DNA of 64,000 nucleotides, taken from assembly GCA_947489195.1 (NCBI GenBank), contig CANLCT010000008.1, positions 34,848 to 98,847 of the forward strand, read 5' to 3'. Source of the stretch: an uncultured Aquimarina sp. GTDB lineage: Bacteria > Bacteroidota > Bacteroidia > Flavobacteriales > Flavobacteriaceae. Position numbers and translations under genes: made by a program. Shown here in pieces: positions 1 through 9,702 of this stretch. The notes under the pieces were generated by a model. The model saw only the letters and a list, made by a program, of their open reading frames with translations. It made no database searches and was not told where the DNA came from. Numbering within the stretch: the first letter of the stretch is position 1; each line of letters begins with the position of its first letter.

Positions 1-144
1 CTTATTATTAAGCTGTTTTTTATATTCAACAATAGCATTCAAATAATCCCCATTATTAAAATAACGATCTCCTCTACTCTTTTTTTGTGCCATTGATGTT
101 AATGAAACCAATAAGGCAAGTGCAATTATTATTCTTGTTTTCAT
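1..144 (-). CDS. OmpA-family/TPR outer membrane protein, N-terminal part (runs off the window)
   Basis: Forty-eight codons are visible from an ATG on the minus strand, and the frame is still open at the window edge. The start reads as a signal peptide ending in SMAQ, followed by GDRYFNNGDYLNAIVEYKKQ, which looks like the first helix pair of a TPR repeat. The gene starts 3 bases after the stop of the PorP/SprF-like gene and reads in the same direction. In Flavobacteriaceae, a PorP/SprF gene is commonly followed by a periplasmic TPR/PD40/OmpA protein that binds peptidoglycan, so that assignment is inferred from context plus the visible TPR. The OmpA domain itself would be outside the window. 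Confidence 0.6.
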   Translation of the reverse strand, partial: MKTRIIIALALLVSLTSMAQKKSRGDRYFNNGDYLNAIVEYKKQLNNK

Positions 145-147
145 GGT

Positions 148-1065
148 TTAAAAGAATCTTGGTGAAGTATATTTATTTCCTAAGTGAAGTAAGTCAAAAT
201 CAAATAACAGCATAATCTCATGACTTCCATTACTTGTGTTTTTCAAATCACTAAGACTAAAATCATAGGCATATCCTATGCGCAAATCGGGAGTTATTCT
301 AAAACCTAACAACCCCACTACTGCATCTTGATAACGGTATGAAGTTCCTACCTCTAATCGATCATACAATAAAGCATTAGCAGATATATCAAAAGTTATA
401 GGAGCACCTACTACTTGTTTAACAACTGTAGATGGTTTTAATTTAACCGTATCAGAAATATCAAACACATATCCAAAAACACCAAATAAATGAATCGCTG
501 TTTGAGCCACTTTTAATCCATTTAATGAAGCATCATTAGGCAATAAATTGGGGGTAGATATTCCTGCATAAAAATTTGAACTAAATAAATAAGCACCAGC
601 ACCTATAGCCATATGAAATTCGGATGTATTTGCATTAAATGCAGGATCATCGACCACATCTGAACCCAAAGCATTTAGCTTAAAACTATTGATACCCGCT
701 TTTAAACCATAAGATAAACGTAAAGTTTCGGAAAGATCGGTTATATAAGCAAAATCAATGTTAAAAAAATCATTCCGAACTTGAATAGCATCACCAATAG
801 CATCATGCACATAATTAACACTCAACTCCACTTTTTCTCCTAAAGGAATATTACCAAAAACATTAGCTGTTTCTGGTGCTCCTTCAATACCTTGCCATTG
901 CCTACGATATAAAATACCCGAAGAAAGCAAACCTGCTTGTCCTTTAACATATGCAGGGTTTACCGTGCTCATGTTATACAAATATTGCGAATATTGTGGA
1001 TCTTGCTGCGCTGTTACTACTGAGCAAAAAACCAGTGCGATTATAAAATAAAAATTAAACCTCAT
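148..1065 (-). CDS. PorP/SprF family type IX secretion membrane protein
   Basis: A 305-residue outer-membrane beta-barrel protein. It has a signal peptide (cleavage after VVTAQ) followed by the family hallmark QQDPQYSQYLYNMSTVNPAY, then YRRQWQGIEGAP and alternating amphipathic strands to the end, as in PorP/SprF proteins of the type IX secretion system. It begins 1 base after the stop of the very large type B cargo gene, so the two are almost certainly co-transcribed. In Flavobacterium johnsoniae, SprF is needed for secretion and attachment of the type B cargo SprB (established knowledge). By analogy this copy would serve the neighbouring cargo protein. It is a paralogue serving a cargo and not the core PorP; that distinction is inferred from context. 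Confidence 0.9.
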   Translation of the reverse strand: MRFNFYFIIALVFCSVVTAQQDPQYSQYLYNMSTVNPAYVKGQAGLLSSGILYRRQWQGIEGAPETANVFGNIPLGEKVELSVNYVHDAIGDAIQVRNDFFNIDFAYITDLSETLRLSYGLKAGINSFKLNALGSDVVDDPAFNANTSEFHMAIGAGAYLFSSNFYAGISTPNLLPNDASLNGLKVAQTAIHLFGVFGYVFDISDTVKLKPSTVVKQVVGAPITFDISANALLYDRLEVGTSYRYQDAVVGLLGFRITPDLRIGYAYDFSLSDLKNTSNGSHEIMLLFDFDLLHLGNKYTSPRFF

Positions 1066-1066
1066 G

Positions 1067-4000
1067 TTATTTGCTTAAATAGAAACTCCCCTGAATAGGA
1101 GCGTTATTTTTAAAATTTGGACTGAAAACATAGAAATAAACACCTGAAGGCAAATCATTTCCAATACTTAATGGCTGATTACTTTGCCCATTAAATTCTG
1201 ATGTATCCCTATTTCCTTCATATACTTTTACTCCATATCTGTTATAAATTTGTAATACAAAGTTGGGAAAAGCTACAGGGATATTAAATTGTTTTCCTTC
1301 TGATATTTCACCATTTCTTACTAATTCAAAGGTTTCATTCTGATTATCCCCATTAGGAGAAATTCCATCTTGAAAATCTAATGGACAAATAACACTTCTG
1401 TCTTCAGTGGATTCACCTACGTTTAAAATACGCACCGTAACAGGAACTCTTTCCGATTCACATTCTTGTTCATTAATAGTAACTCCTCCATTAGCCACAT
1501 AATATATATCGCCATCAAACAATTTTGGATTATTTTCTATTTTTTCAGTACTATCCAGAGTTGTATACCAATTTACATTTAGTACATCAATTTCATTTCC
1601 TTCTTCATCTGTTAGCACTACAGGTATGTCATTTAATTTTTTGGCATCAAGAACACAAAAAACAGGATCTTCGATTACTATTTTAGGAAGGGAAACCAAA
1701 TTTATTTCTACATTTAAAGTAGAAACATCACATGGAGCTGCATTGGTTACCGCATATTGAAAATTATAAATCCCAGACTCCAAAGTGGTAAATTCTACAT
1801 TCCCTTCGGCATCCAATACATTAGTGTTGTCAATATCTATAAACTCGCCTGTTCCTGTAGTAGTTTCGTCCAATAATGTAAATAAATTTACACGACCTTC
1901 TAACTTACAAAATGACGCATTCACATCATCGCCTATAGTAATAGGATGTACAATTTCAATTTGCACTCTGGACTGCACTTGAGTTGGTATACCACATTCA
2001 CCTCTTCCTCCCACTGTATACGTATATACACCAGGTCCTAAAATTGGTAATTCAATATTATCCTTATCAAATTCACCTAAAAAATTATCAGATTCATAGC
2101 TAAAAGGACCATTCCATCTACCAGACATCGATGGATTACCTATTAATTGATCAAATAGATTGATTGTTAAATTATTTGAACATACCTGTATTGGGTCATC
2201 TGGCCCTACCCCTGCAGTTGGTGGATTAACATCGTCAATAATTTCTATAACCAATTGCCTTACTGGGGAATCGCATGGCGAATTATCAAATCGATATTCA
2301 AAGTTAAAAATTCCGCCATCAATCAAATCTACATTTAACATACTTGTAGCAAGTGCTCCAGTAGCATCAACATCCACAAAAGTACCGTCAACTGGAATAC
2401 CAGCTTCTAACACAGAAAGCAAATCAATATCACCATCTCTTTTACAAAAAAAACGAGTTATTGGCCTGTCAAAAGTAATCGGATCAACAAAATTAACTGT
2501 TACTGTAGCTTCACTAATTAATAAGCAATCATCGGAATTACCCACTGTATAAGTATATACACCCTCTTTTAATCTTGGTAAATCAGCATTATTAAATACA
2601 AACTCAAAATCGTGAACTGACGTAGAAAAACCATCTGGTCCCGTCCAGGTTCCAATATTATCAGGACTTCCTGCTAATTGATCAAATAAATTCAAATTTT
2701 TATCATCGGAACACACATTAACCTCAACACTCTCACCAGCACTACCAACAAAAGCTCTGTTTTTAATTGTAAAACCAATGGTTGAAGTATCGATACAAGC
2801 ACTTGTAGGGTGTGTAGTCGTATAAGTTAATACAACATTTTGATCTGCATCTAATTCAGAAAAAACAAACTCATTATCAATTACTGCACCTGCTTGATCA
2901 GTCCATACACCTGTTGATGCTACAGTATCGCCAGCTGTATTACTCCTTAATAAACTTCTTAAACTTATAGGATTATCGGTTTCACAAAATTCTAAATCTG
3001 TAGTTCCAACACCAGCATAGTCAAATGGTAGAATTGTTATTGTAATATTCGTTGATAAGGGAGTGCATGGGTTAACACAGGTATCCATACGAGATGTACT
3101 ACCTTCTTCGCATGCATTTCTGATAGATGAAGCATTAATCCATGGATCCACTGTATATTCAAACACATATTCTCCGGGAGAAATAAATGAACTTGGCCCA
3201 TCACTTTCGTTATTTTCACGTAAGTCAACTATTCCTGCTAACCCAAATTCAGGTTGAATATCTATAGTTTGCGGACCCGAAATTTGAGACCAATTTGTAA
3301 AAACAGAATTATTCTCATAAATAAAATCAACACCTCCTTCATTTGAAAATTCAATTAAATCAAATAAATTCACTTGCTCTGCAGAAGAGTCATTTAAACA
3401 AAATGAACTGTTTGATGTTTTTTGACTAAAAGGTCTTAACTCTTCAAAAACTGTAAACAAAATTGTTGAAGTACTATCTTTACATACTCCAGAACGCTGT
3501 TCAACTCTGTAACTAAATTCTATATCTCTAAATCCAAAACGAGGACCGCCTCCTAAAACAGTATTTTCATAAATTCTTTTAAAATTAACAAAAGAATCTA
3601 ATTCATCTTCAATTTCTCCAGTTACATCTTCATCTTGCAACCAAACTCCTTCTTCGTCTTCTGATAACAAGTAGATATCATCTCGCAAATTAATATCAGT
3701 GTCAAAATTGCCATTGAGTATTTCGCTTTCACAAATAGGAATATCAAACGGGATACCTGCGCTTACCTGTCGCACCACAGAAACACTTACATTAGTACTT
3801 GTCACCATTTCGCATGTTGCAATACTGGTAACAGTATAGGTAAAATCAAAAACTTCTTGATCTACTAAAGGCAAACCTTGCTGATAAGGAATGTTTGCCA
3901 CAAAGCTTGAAGAGCCTTCTTCAGTAAAACCTAAAAAATTAGCACTAGCCCCATTATATGTCCATACCCCATTAAGGTGTGGTGGTGGTGTAGTAGCATT

Positions 4001-4462
4001 AGATGCTAAAGTTTCAAATAAGTTATATGCTTCGCTATCACAGGCTTCAACAACTATAGATGATAATGGCACTCCCGAAAAAGGTCCCAAAATCAATGTT
4101 ATAGTGGCTGCTACATCTGTTCCACATGTAGTTGTTACTAATTCAAACTCGTACTCATTCCGGTTACCATCAGTCGTTGAAGACTGTAATGCCCATAAAG
4201 CTACTTCTCCTGTAGTTTCATCTAATGCTATTCGAAGTCTCGGCGCCACTGACCAAGTCCCTATTTCTAAGGATTCGCCAGTTTGACTATTATACTCATT
4301 ATATAAATTAATAATCCCATCAGCATTACCGTCTGAATCAAAATCAATAGATTCCATATCACATATAGTGATGGTTTCTTCGATATTACATCGTTGGGAA
4401 AATGTTAAAAATGAATTATAAAGTAAAAGAAATAACAGTACGTATTTTCTTATGTTTTTCAC
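1067..4462 (-). CDS. Large secreted adhesin-like protein with type B T9SS C-terminal domain
   Basis: A 1131-residue surface or secreted protein. The start codon is GTG, chosen because it is followed directly by a signal peptide (MKNIRKYVLLFLLLYNSFLT). The body consists of degenerate tandem Ig-like units of roughly 75-85 residues, recognisable from recurring elements such as CSDDKNLNLFDQL / CSNNLTINLFDQL, GVYTYTVG, and FCKRDGDIDLL / FCKLEGRVNLF. The last ~90 residues are a gliding-motility-associated (CHU_C, type B) sorting domain: ISPNGDNQNETFEL, LQIYNRYGVKVYEG, DLPSGVYFYVF. Such domains direct export through the type IX system. The PorP/SprF-like gene follows directly, as is usual for type B cargo. 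The binding target is unknown. Cysteines recur at a fixed place in the units and may form disulphides. Confidence 0.85.
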   Translation of the reverse strand: MKNIRKYVLLFLLLYNSFLTFSQRCNIEETITICDMESIDFDSDGNADGIINLYNEYNSQTGESLEIGTWSVAPRLRIALDETTGEVALWALQSSTTDGNRNEYEFELVTTTCGTDVAATITLILGPFSGVPLSSIVVEACDSEAYNLFETLASNATTPPPHLNGVWTYNGASANFLGFTEEGSSSFVANIPYQQGLPLVDQEVFDFTYTVTSIATCEMVTSTNVSVSVVRQVSAGIPFDIPICESEILNGNFDTDINLRDDIYLLSEDEEGVWLQDEDVTGEIEDELDSFVNFKRIYENTVLGGGPRFGFRDIEFSYRVEQRSGVCKDSTSTILFTVFEELRPFSQKTSNSSFCLNDSSAEQVNLFDLIEFSNEGGVDFIYENNSVFTNWSQISGPQTIDIQPEFGLAGIVDLRENNESDGPSSFISPGEYVFEYTVDPWINASSIRNACEEGSTSRMDTCVNPCTPLSTNITITILPFDYAGVGTTDLEFCETDNPISLRSLLRSNTAGDTVASTGVWTDQAGAVIDNEFVFSELDADQNVVLTYTTTHPTSACIDTSTIGFTIKNRAFVGSAGESVEVNVCSDDKNLNLFDQLAGSPDNIGTWTGPDGFSTSVHDFEFVFNNADLPRLKEGVYTYTVGNSDDCLLISEATVTVNFVDPITFDRPITRFFCKRDGDIDLLSVLEAGIPVDGTFVDVDATGALATSMLNVDLIDGGIFNFEYRFDNSPCDSPVRQLVIEIIDDVNPPTAGVGPDDPIQVCSNNLTINLFDQLIGNPSMSGRWNGPFSYESDNFLGEFDKDNIELPILGPGVYTYTVGGRGECGIPTQVQSRVQIEIVHPITIGDDVNASFCKLEGRVNLFTLLDETTTGTGEFIDIDNTNVLDAEGNVEFTTLESGIYNFQYAVTNAAPCDVSTLNVEINLVSLPKIVIEDPVFCVLDAKKLNDIPVVLTDEEGNEIDVLNVNWYTTLDSTEKIENNPKLFDGDIYYVANGGVTINEQECESERVPVTVRILNVGESTEDRSVICPLDFQDGISPNGDNQNETFELVRNGEISEGKQFNIPVAFPNFVLQIYNRYGVKVYEGNRDTSEFNGQSNQPLSIGNDLPSGVYFYVFSPNFKNNAPIQGSFYLSK

Positions 4463-4663
4463 AACTATAAATTTAAGCGGCGAAAGTATAAAAAAATTGT
4501 TAATAACTTTATTGAAATCAATTGTTTTTAATCTGTAATACCTGTACTTGACAGAGCCTATATTACATATACCCCTGAATATCTGTTCTATTTTGAAAAT
4601 TCAAGTACAAAGGCAACAATAAATCTATAGTAAATTATAAAAAAAGAATGTCCATATATACTA

Positions 4664-6313
4664 TTAGTGTATATAAACTTTAGCACTAAACTTTTTATCA
4701 CCCGCTAGTATACGGTACATATATATACCTAAGCTATAACCTCGTTCAATAGCTTCTGATAAATTTATAGTTTCAGAGCCCTCAAAAAGCATTTCGTTTT
4801 TTATTTCTTTAACAAAAGCACCCGTCATGTCATAAAGAGAAATATTTACGTGAGCAGTGCTCTTATTTTGTATATGTAAGTAAGTTTGATCATTTTGAAT
4901 GCTCGTCGTATGAAAAAAGTTAGTTACCGAATTAATATCCTTATTAACCCCTCGACAAGTAAAGCCAAAATCACGTTGCTCAAAAGAAGCTTCCATTAAT
5001 AATGCTCTATCAACAGCTGCCGCATCGACACATAGCCAATCTTTCATTACAGAAGCATAAATTTCTCTAAAATCAAATGTATACTTTAAATTTCCAATAA
5101 CATCTAAATCATTTAAATCTGGATGTTTGCCTATAAAACCATTAGCTTCTATAGTTGGTCCAAAAAGCATTATTGGTGCTGCTTGACCATGATCTGTTCC
5201 TTTAGATCCATTCTCTTCTGCTCTTCGCCCAAATTCCGAAAATGTCATTGCCATAACATTCTCTTCTAATCCGGCTGTTGCTAAATCATCGAAAAACACT
5301 TTTACTGAATTAGAAAGACTTGCCAATAATTCTGGGTGTTTTTCATCTTGATTACCATGAGTATCAAAACCACCTAATGCCACCATATATACTTTTGTTC
5401 CTAAACCTCCTCTAATCATTCTGGCAACAATTTTTAATTGTTCACCCAAGCCTCTTTTTCCTTTTTCCAACACTTCATATTGTACCGAAGACTCTCCTGC
5501 TTTATCAAAAGCTTTACTTATTTTTTTTGCATAAGTAAAAGTATTGTTAGTTACACTACGTAAATATTTTAAGCGTTCACCATAAGTACAATTTGGTATA
5601 TCATTTAGTCCATGTAATGATCCATTTTCCCCTATACTCCTTAATTGATTAGGATTAGCTACTGTAACTGCATAATTACTTACACCCCGACCATCAAAAA
5701 TCAAATTACCAATACTCCCAATTTGAATCGCTGCTGGTATTTCGGGAGGATTTGCCAAAAAATCCGGATAAAGCTCTTCAAAATAACGTCCCATAAAACC
5801 TGAATCTTCAACATCTTCAAGATCGGCATTTGCCCAGATATTTGATGATTTAAAATGAGATAAATCTTGATTTTCATAACCAACACCATGAATCACCTTC
5901 ATGGCACCTTCACCCCACATATATTCCAAATCTTTAAGCGCAGGTGGTATACCAAAATCATTATTTAATTTATAAAGTTGATTCTCAGGGATTCTTAAAT
6001 TCGGCCTTAAATTTGCATACCTGTCATAATCATAAATAGGCACTATAGTATTTAAGCCATCGTTTCCTCCTTTTAATCTTATTAATACTAAAATATTTTC
6101 TGTGTCAGCTGCAGCTATCGCTGCAGATAACTCTGAAGGTTTTGATGCTGTTATATTGGTATTGGCTAACATCATGGTTCCTCCTCCTGCTAAACCTAAT
6201 GCTTGTAAAAAAGACCTTCTATTCCAACGTTCGTGTTCTTGCCTGTGTATATCAGAGCCTGGGGTATCTGAACCTGACTTTGACGTCTGTTTTTTTGTAT
6301 GATTTGTACACAT
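4664..6313 (-). CDS. DUF1501 protein with twin-arginine-type signal and T9SS type A tail
   Basis: A 549-residue protein of the DUF1501 family, a sulfatase/phosphatase-superfamily-like group of unknown reaction. Near residue 30 it has the motif RRSFLQALGLAGGG, a twin-arginine-type export signal usual in this family. The body shows RLKGGNDGLNTIVP, GGFDTHGNQDEKHPEL, MTFSEFGRRAEENGS and GTDHGQAAPIMLFG, which are characteristic DUF1501 motifs. The last ~80 residues (from about HIQNKSTAHVNISLYDMTG to the C-terminal KVYIH) look like a type A sorting domain for T9SS. It lies 8 bases after the stop of a DUF1800 gene, its usual partner. Its function is not established. Confidence 0.85.
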   Translation of the reverse strand: MCTNHTKKQTSKSGSDTPGSDIHRQEHERWNRRSFLQALGLAGGGTMMLANTNITASKPSELSAAIAAADTENILVLIRLKGGNDGLNTIVPIYDYDRYANLRPNLRIPENQLYKLNNDFGIPPALKDLEYMWGEGAMKVIHGVGYENQDLSHFKSSNIWANADLEDVEDSGFMGRYFEELYPDFLANPPEIPAAIQIGSIGNLIFDGRGVSNYAVTVANPNQLRSIGENGSLHGLNDIPNCTYGERLKYLRSVTNNTFTYAKKISKAFDKAGESSVQYEVLEKGKRGLGEQLKIVARMIRGGLGTKVYMVALGGFDTHGNQDEKHPELLASLSNSVKVFFDDLATAGLEENVMAMTFSEFGRRAEENGSKGTDHGQAAPIMLFGPTIEANGFIGKHPDLNDLDVIGNLKYTFDFREIYASVMKDWLCVDAAAVDRALLMEASFEQRDFGFTCRGVNKDINSVTNFFHTTSIQNDQTYLHIQNKSTAHVNISLYDMTGAFVKEIKNEMLFEGSETINLSEAIERGYSLGIYMYRILAGDKKFSAKVYIH

Positions 6314-6321
6314 AAGTAGGT

Positions 6322-7776
6322 TTATTTAAGTTGAAATTCTGGTACACGAAAAATATGTTGCAACAACAAAAGTACCTGCCATGGAACAGATTCAAAATCT
6401 AAGTTCCAAGTACCATCTGTATAATAATTTTCTGGCACATTACCCATAAAAATATCCGTAGCTACTGTGTAATCTGCCTCGGTATTTAAGCCTTTGGCTA
6501 AAAAAGTATCAATAATTGCTCTGGCTACCGTGTAAACATCACTACTATTTTCTGAAACAGCTTTAGCAAATTCTCTAAATTTTTCTCTTTCGCCAGTTTC
6601 TTCATTCCACATTTGCCATGTCAATTGATCATTGAATGACCACCTAGCTGTTAAGGTACTAGTATTAATCCAATCAAAATCACCTTGCCAACCAGCAACA
6701 TCTACAGGTTGTAAAAAAGGTTGTCCTGCTGCACTAGTATTCCAATGAATTTGGTTTTTCCCTTCGTCATCCAATGAACGAGACATAACTTTTAAAAAAT
6801 TAAGGCTAATATCGTAGGGACTTTTAATAATTACACCAATAGCTTCGCTATCAAAAAAATGTTCACTTTTAAATAATTTTCTTAATACAGGTTCTAATTC
6901 AAAATCTACTGCAAAATCAACAGCTAACTCATTCACAATAGTTTCATTTACAACTGGACTTATAAAAAATCGATATAATTTTGTAATAATAAAATTTGCT
7001 ATTAAATCTGCTTTCTCTTCAAAAAGAATATCAATAACATCATTATAATTCCAATTACCCCTTCTGTTAAAAATTGTTTTTTCAGAAGTATTAAAGGTGT
7101 TTTCATTATATGAAATAAATTCACAATATCCTCCATCATTATAACCTGTTAAGGCTTTTGATGTTTCAACAATATCATCTTGAGTATAACCATTGTTTTC
7201 TCCTAATGTAAAAAGCTCATAAAGTTCTCGAGCATAATTTTCATTCGGTTTATTTTTTTTATTATCCTTTCCATTTAAAAAAACTAGCATAGCATTTGTT
7301 AAACCAATTTCTCTAACAAATGTTTTAAAGTTACCAATACAGTTTTTTTGTAGTACAGCGTAATATTCATAAATAAAATGTGCACAATTATAAGTACTTA
7401 ATTGTGTTACAAAATGATTGTGCCAAAAAATGGTCAACAATGACTGTAAGCCTTTGTATATTTGATCATCAACTATTTGCCTTCGCCATTCACCAATATT
7501 AAGTTGATTTTCTTCTTCAAAATCTAAACCTTCATCATCATAGGCTTGCTTACCCTTAAAAGCCCAACTGGGCGCAGGAGTAGGATCTAGACCAACTGCT
7601 TCATCGACCAATTGATCTACGATTTGCGAAGGACTTTTTGTTAAAACTGCTGATATTAATTCGGGCGAAGCTCCGTAAGCTAATCGGCGGTATAAATGCT
7701 GTGCCCTTGTTTTGTTCCAAGGTTTTTCAGAATTGGGCACATAAGGTAATAATGAGCTGGTATTACATGTTGCCAT
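6322..7776 (-). CDS. DUF1800 family protein
   Basis: A DUF1800 protein of 484 residues when started at the ATG giving MATCNTSSLLPYVPNSEKPW; an in-frame TTG 39 bases upstream could add 13 residues but is less likely. Family features visible are the N-terminal HLYRRLAYGASPELISAVL, then LLTIFWHNHFVTQL, NYARELYELFTLGENNGYTQ, ALTGYNDGG and the late PVDVAGWQGDFDWINTS. There is no clear signal peptide. DUF1800 genes are found next to DUF1501 genes in Bacteroidota and Planctomycetota, as here, and the two products are assumed to act together in the cell envelope. No reaction is known. Confidence 0.85.
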   Translation of the reverse strand: MATCNTSSLLPYVPNSEKPWNKTRAQHLYRRLAYGASPELISAVLTKSPSQIVDQLVDEAVGLDPTPAPSWAFKGKQAYDDEGLDFEEENQLNIGEWRRQIVDDQIYKGLQSLLTIFWHNHFVTQLSTYNCAHFIYEYYAVLQKNCIGNFKTFVREIGLTNAMLVFLNGKDNKKNKPNENYARELYELFTLGENNGYTQDDIVETSKALTGYNDGGYCEFISYNENTFNTSEKTIFNRRGNWNYNDVIDILFEEKADLIANFIITKLYRFFISPVVNETIVNELAVDFAVDFELEPVLRKLFKSEHFFDSEAIGVIIKSPYDISLNFLKVMSRSLDDEGKNQIHWNTSAAGQPFLQPVDVAGWQGDFDWINTSTLTARWSFNDQLTWQMWNEETGEREKFREFAKAVSENSSDVYTVARAIIDTFLAKGLNTEADYTVATDIFMGNVPENYYTDGTWNLDFESVPWQVLLLLQHIFRVPEFQLK

Positions 7777-7924
7777 AAATAATAAATTTGGGGTAGTTTT
7801 ATTAAAATAACGCAACTTAATATAATAAATTATTCAATAAGACTTATTAAGTACCTCTATTTATTTTTTAGAATTCAAAGAATTAAAAATAATTAACTCC
7901 AAAAATAAAAATAGTGCTCGTAAA

Positions 7925-8614
7925 TTACGATATCACTTTAGCTGCCAGTTCTAGAATTTTTTCAAACTGTTCAGTACGTGACAAAGTGGAATTATCAATA
8001 ACAATGGCATCATCTGCCTTTATTAGTGGAGAATCTTTTCTGGTAGTATCTATACGATCGCGCTCAATAACATTTTTTAACACCTCATCAAAAGTAACTT
8101 TTTCTGCTTTTGATTTTAATTCATTATATCGGCGTTCTGCTCTAACTGATGCTGGGGCTGTCATAAAAAATTTAAGTTCGGCATTTGGAAACACAACCGT
8201 TCCTATATCTCTACCATCCATTACCAAGGCTTTTGCCTGCCCCATTTGCTGTTGTTGCTCTACTAATTTACTTCTAACTTCGGAAATGGCAGCAACTTTA
8301 CTTACCCATTGAGACACCTCTAAGGTTCTAATCTGATTTTCTACATTCTGTTCATTAACATATACCTCAGCAATGCCTGTTTCTTTATTTTGTTTGAAAC
8401 GAATACTAATTTCAGAAAGTGATTTTTTTAATTCATCAACAACCAATTCATTATTAACAATCATACCTTTCTGCATAGCATACCATGCCACAGCTCGATA
8501 CATCGCTCCTGTATCTACATAAGTATAACCAAGTGCTTTAGCTAGCTGTTTTGCTACTGTGCTTTTTCCTGTTGACGAATGCCCGTCAATTGCTATAATA
8601 ATTTTAGTATTCAC
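7925..8614 (-). CDS. cmk: Cytidylate kinase
   Basis: Transfers phosphate from ATP to CMP or dCMP in pyrimidine nucleotide recycling; cytosolic. The 229-residue length matches bacterial Cmk (about 225). The P-loop GHSSTGKST is at residues 11-19, followed by YVDTGAMYRAVAW (CMP-binding start), VMDGRDIGTVVFPNAELKFF and the lid region RAERRYNELKSK, and RDRIDTTRKDSPL. The start codon is GTG. It overlaps the end of porQ by 11 bases on the same strand, so the two are translationally linked; this pairing is frequent in Flavobacteriia. Confidence 0.95.
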   Translation of the reverse strand: MNTKIIIAIDGHSSTGKSTVAKQLAKALGYTYVDTGAMYRAVAWYAMQKGMIVNNELVVDELKKSLSEISIRFKQNKETGIAEVYVNEQNVENQIRTLEVSQWVSKVAAISEVRSKLVEQQQQMGQAKALVMDGRDIGTVVFPNAELKFFMTAPASVRAERRYNELKSKAEKVTFDEVLKNVIERDRIDTTRKDSPLIKADDAIVIDNSTLSRTEQFEKILELAAKVIS

Positions 8615-9632
8615 CTAAATTTAAATTTAATCCAAATACGCTTGATGAACCTGCTAAATTGTAACGTGCATATCCATAGTTAAATGTTAACTTTCGTATT
8701 TTTATCGAAAACCCCGCAGAAATACCAGCAAATGATCGTTGATCTTGTATACTTAATTCTTCTGATCGTCTAAAATTATAGCCTACACGAATATTAAAAC
8801 CTCCTCTAGGAAATAATTCTGCTCCTAAATTTACGTGCCTTAACACATTATTCACAAAACTAGGATCATCAACTTCTGATGTTCCACCAAGTAAATTATC
8901 AGAATTTCGGTTAGAATTAGAAAAGGCTATATTCCAAAATTGAAGGTTTTGCAATGTAACAAACCACCTAATAGGTACATGCTTTGGTATTTGTGATATT
9001 CCTGCATTTACTTCTAATGGAAGTTTTTCTCTTGTACCAGCATAAGTTGTTATTTGTGTCCCTACATTTCGAATTGCTAAACCAATGTTTAAATCCCATT
9101 CTTCTTTATAGTAAAGCACACCCAAATCAAAAGCGGCTCCTAACGAGGTATATTGTTCTAATTTTGAACTTATCAATTTAAAATTAGCACCTACATAAAA
9201 ATCTGTTTTTGGTATTTGCTGTGCATAGCCAAAAGATAAAGCAGTTTCGGCAGCAGAAAATTCTCCTGTTTCATTACCCGATAGATCAAAACCTTCAAAG
9301 GTTCCATAATTGGCATAAATTACCCCAAAATGAATCATTTTTTCAGTTCTTCCTAATTTAAATGCTGCAGCTGCAGATCCGTAATTAATATCTGCTAAAT
9401 AGTTCACATAATTTACAGAATAGTTTTTATTCATTGTTCTGTTAATGGTTGCTGGATTAAAAAGACCAGAAGTTGGATCATTTTTAAAATCGGTAACCAC
9501 CTTCCCGCCAAGGGCAACTTGCCTAGCAGATGATTCTAAATTTAAGAACTGATAAGTAGCCCTACCACCTATTTGTGCTTGTGCAGAAAAACATAATGTG
9601 ATTAAAAAAAATACTATTAGGCTCCTTTTCAT
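8604..9632 (-). CDS. porQ: Type IX secretion system protein PorQ
   Basis: An outer-membrane beta-barrel protein of 342 residues. The chosen ATG gives MKRSLIVFFLITLCFSAQAQ, a clean signal peptide; a TTG two codons upstream is the alternative. After the signal the sequence reads IGGRATYQFLNLESSARQVA and LGGKVVTDFKNDPTSGLFNP, matching the PorQ family signature, followed by repeated amphipathic strands ending in a typical barrel terminus (FGLNLNLGEY). In Porphyromonas gingivalis, PorQ works with PorU, PorV and PorZ in the attachment complex for T9SS cargo (established). The downstream cmk overlaps it. Confidence 0.85.
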   Translation of the reverse strand: MKRSLIVFFLITLCFSAQAQIGGRATYQFLNLESSARQVALGGKVVTDFKNDPTSGLFNPATINRTMNKNYSVNYVNYLADINYGSAAAAFKLGRTEKMIHFGVIYANYGTFEGFDLSGNETGEFSAAETALSFGYAQQIPKTDFYVGANFKLISSKLEQYTSLGAAFDLGVLYYKEEWDLNIGLAIRNVGTQITTYAGTREKLPLEVNAGISQIPKHVPIRWFVTLQNLQFWNIAFSNSNRNSDNLLGGTSEVDDPSFVNNVLRHVNLGAELFPRGGFNIRVGYNFRRSEELSIQDQRSFAGISAGFSIKIRKLTFNYGYARYNLAGSSSVFGLNLNLGEY

Positions 9633-9702
9633 TAACAATATTGTGAATACTTGTAACGTGATTTTTTTTTGAATATTTTAACTATTGAATGGACAAAAAA
9701 CG

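Noticed and set aside
1785..4286. Plus-strand open frames inside the type B cargo gene
   Set aside because: They lie opposite a continuous gene with signal peptide, repeats and sorting domain, and show no recognisable protein features.
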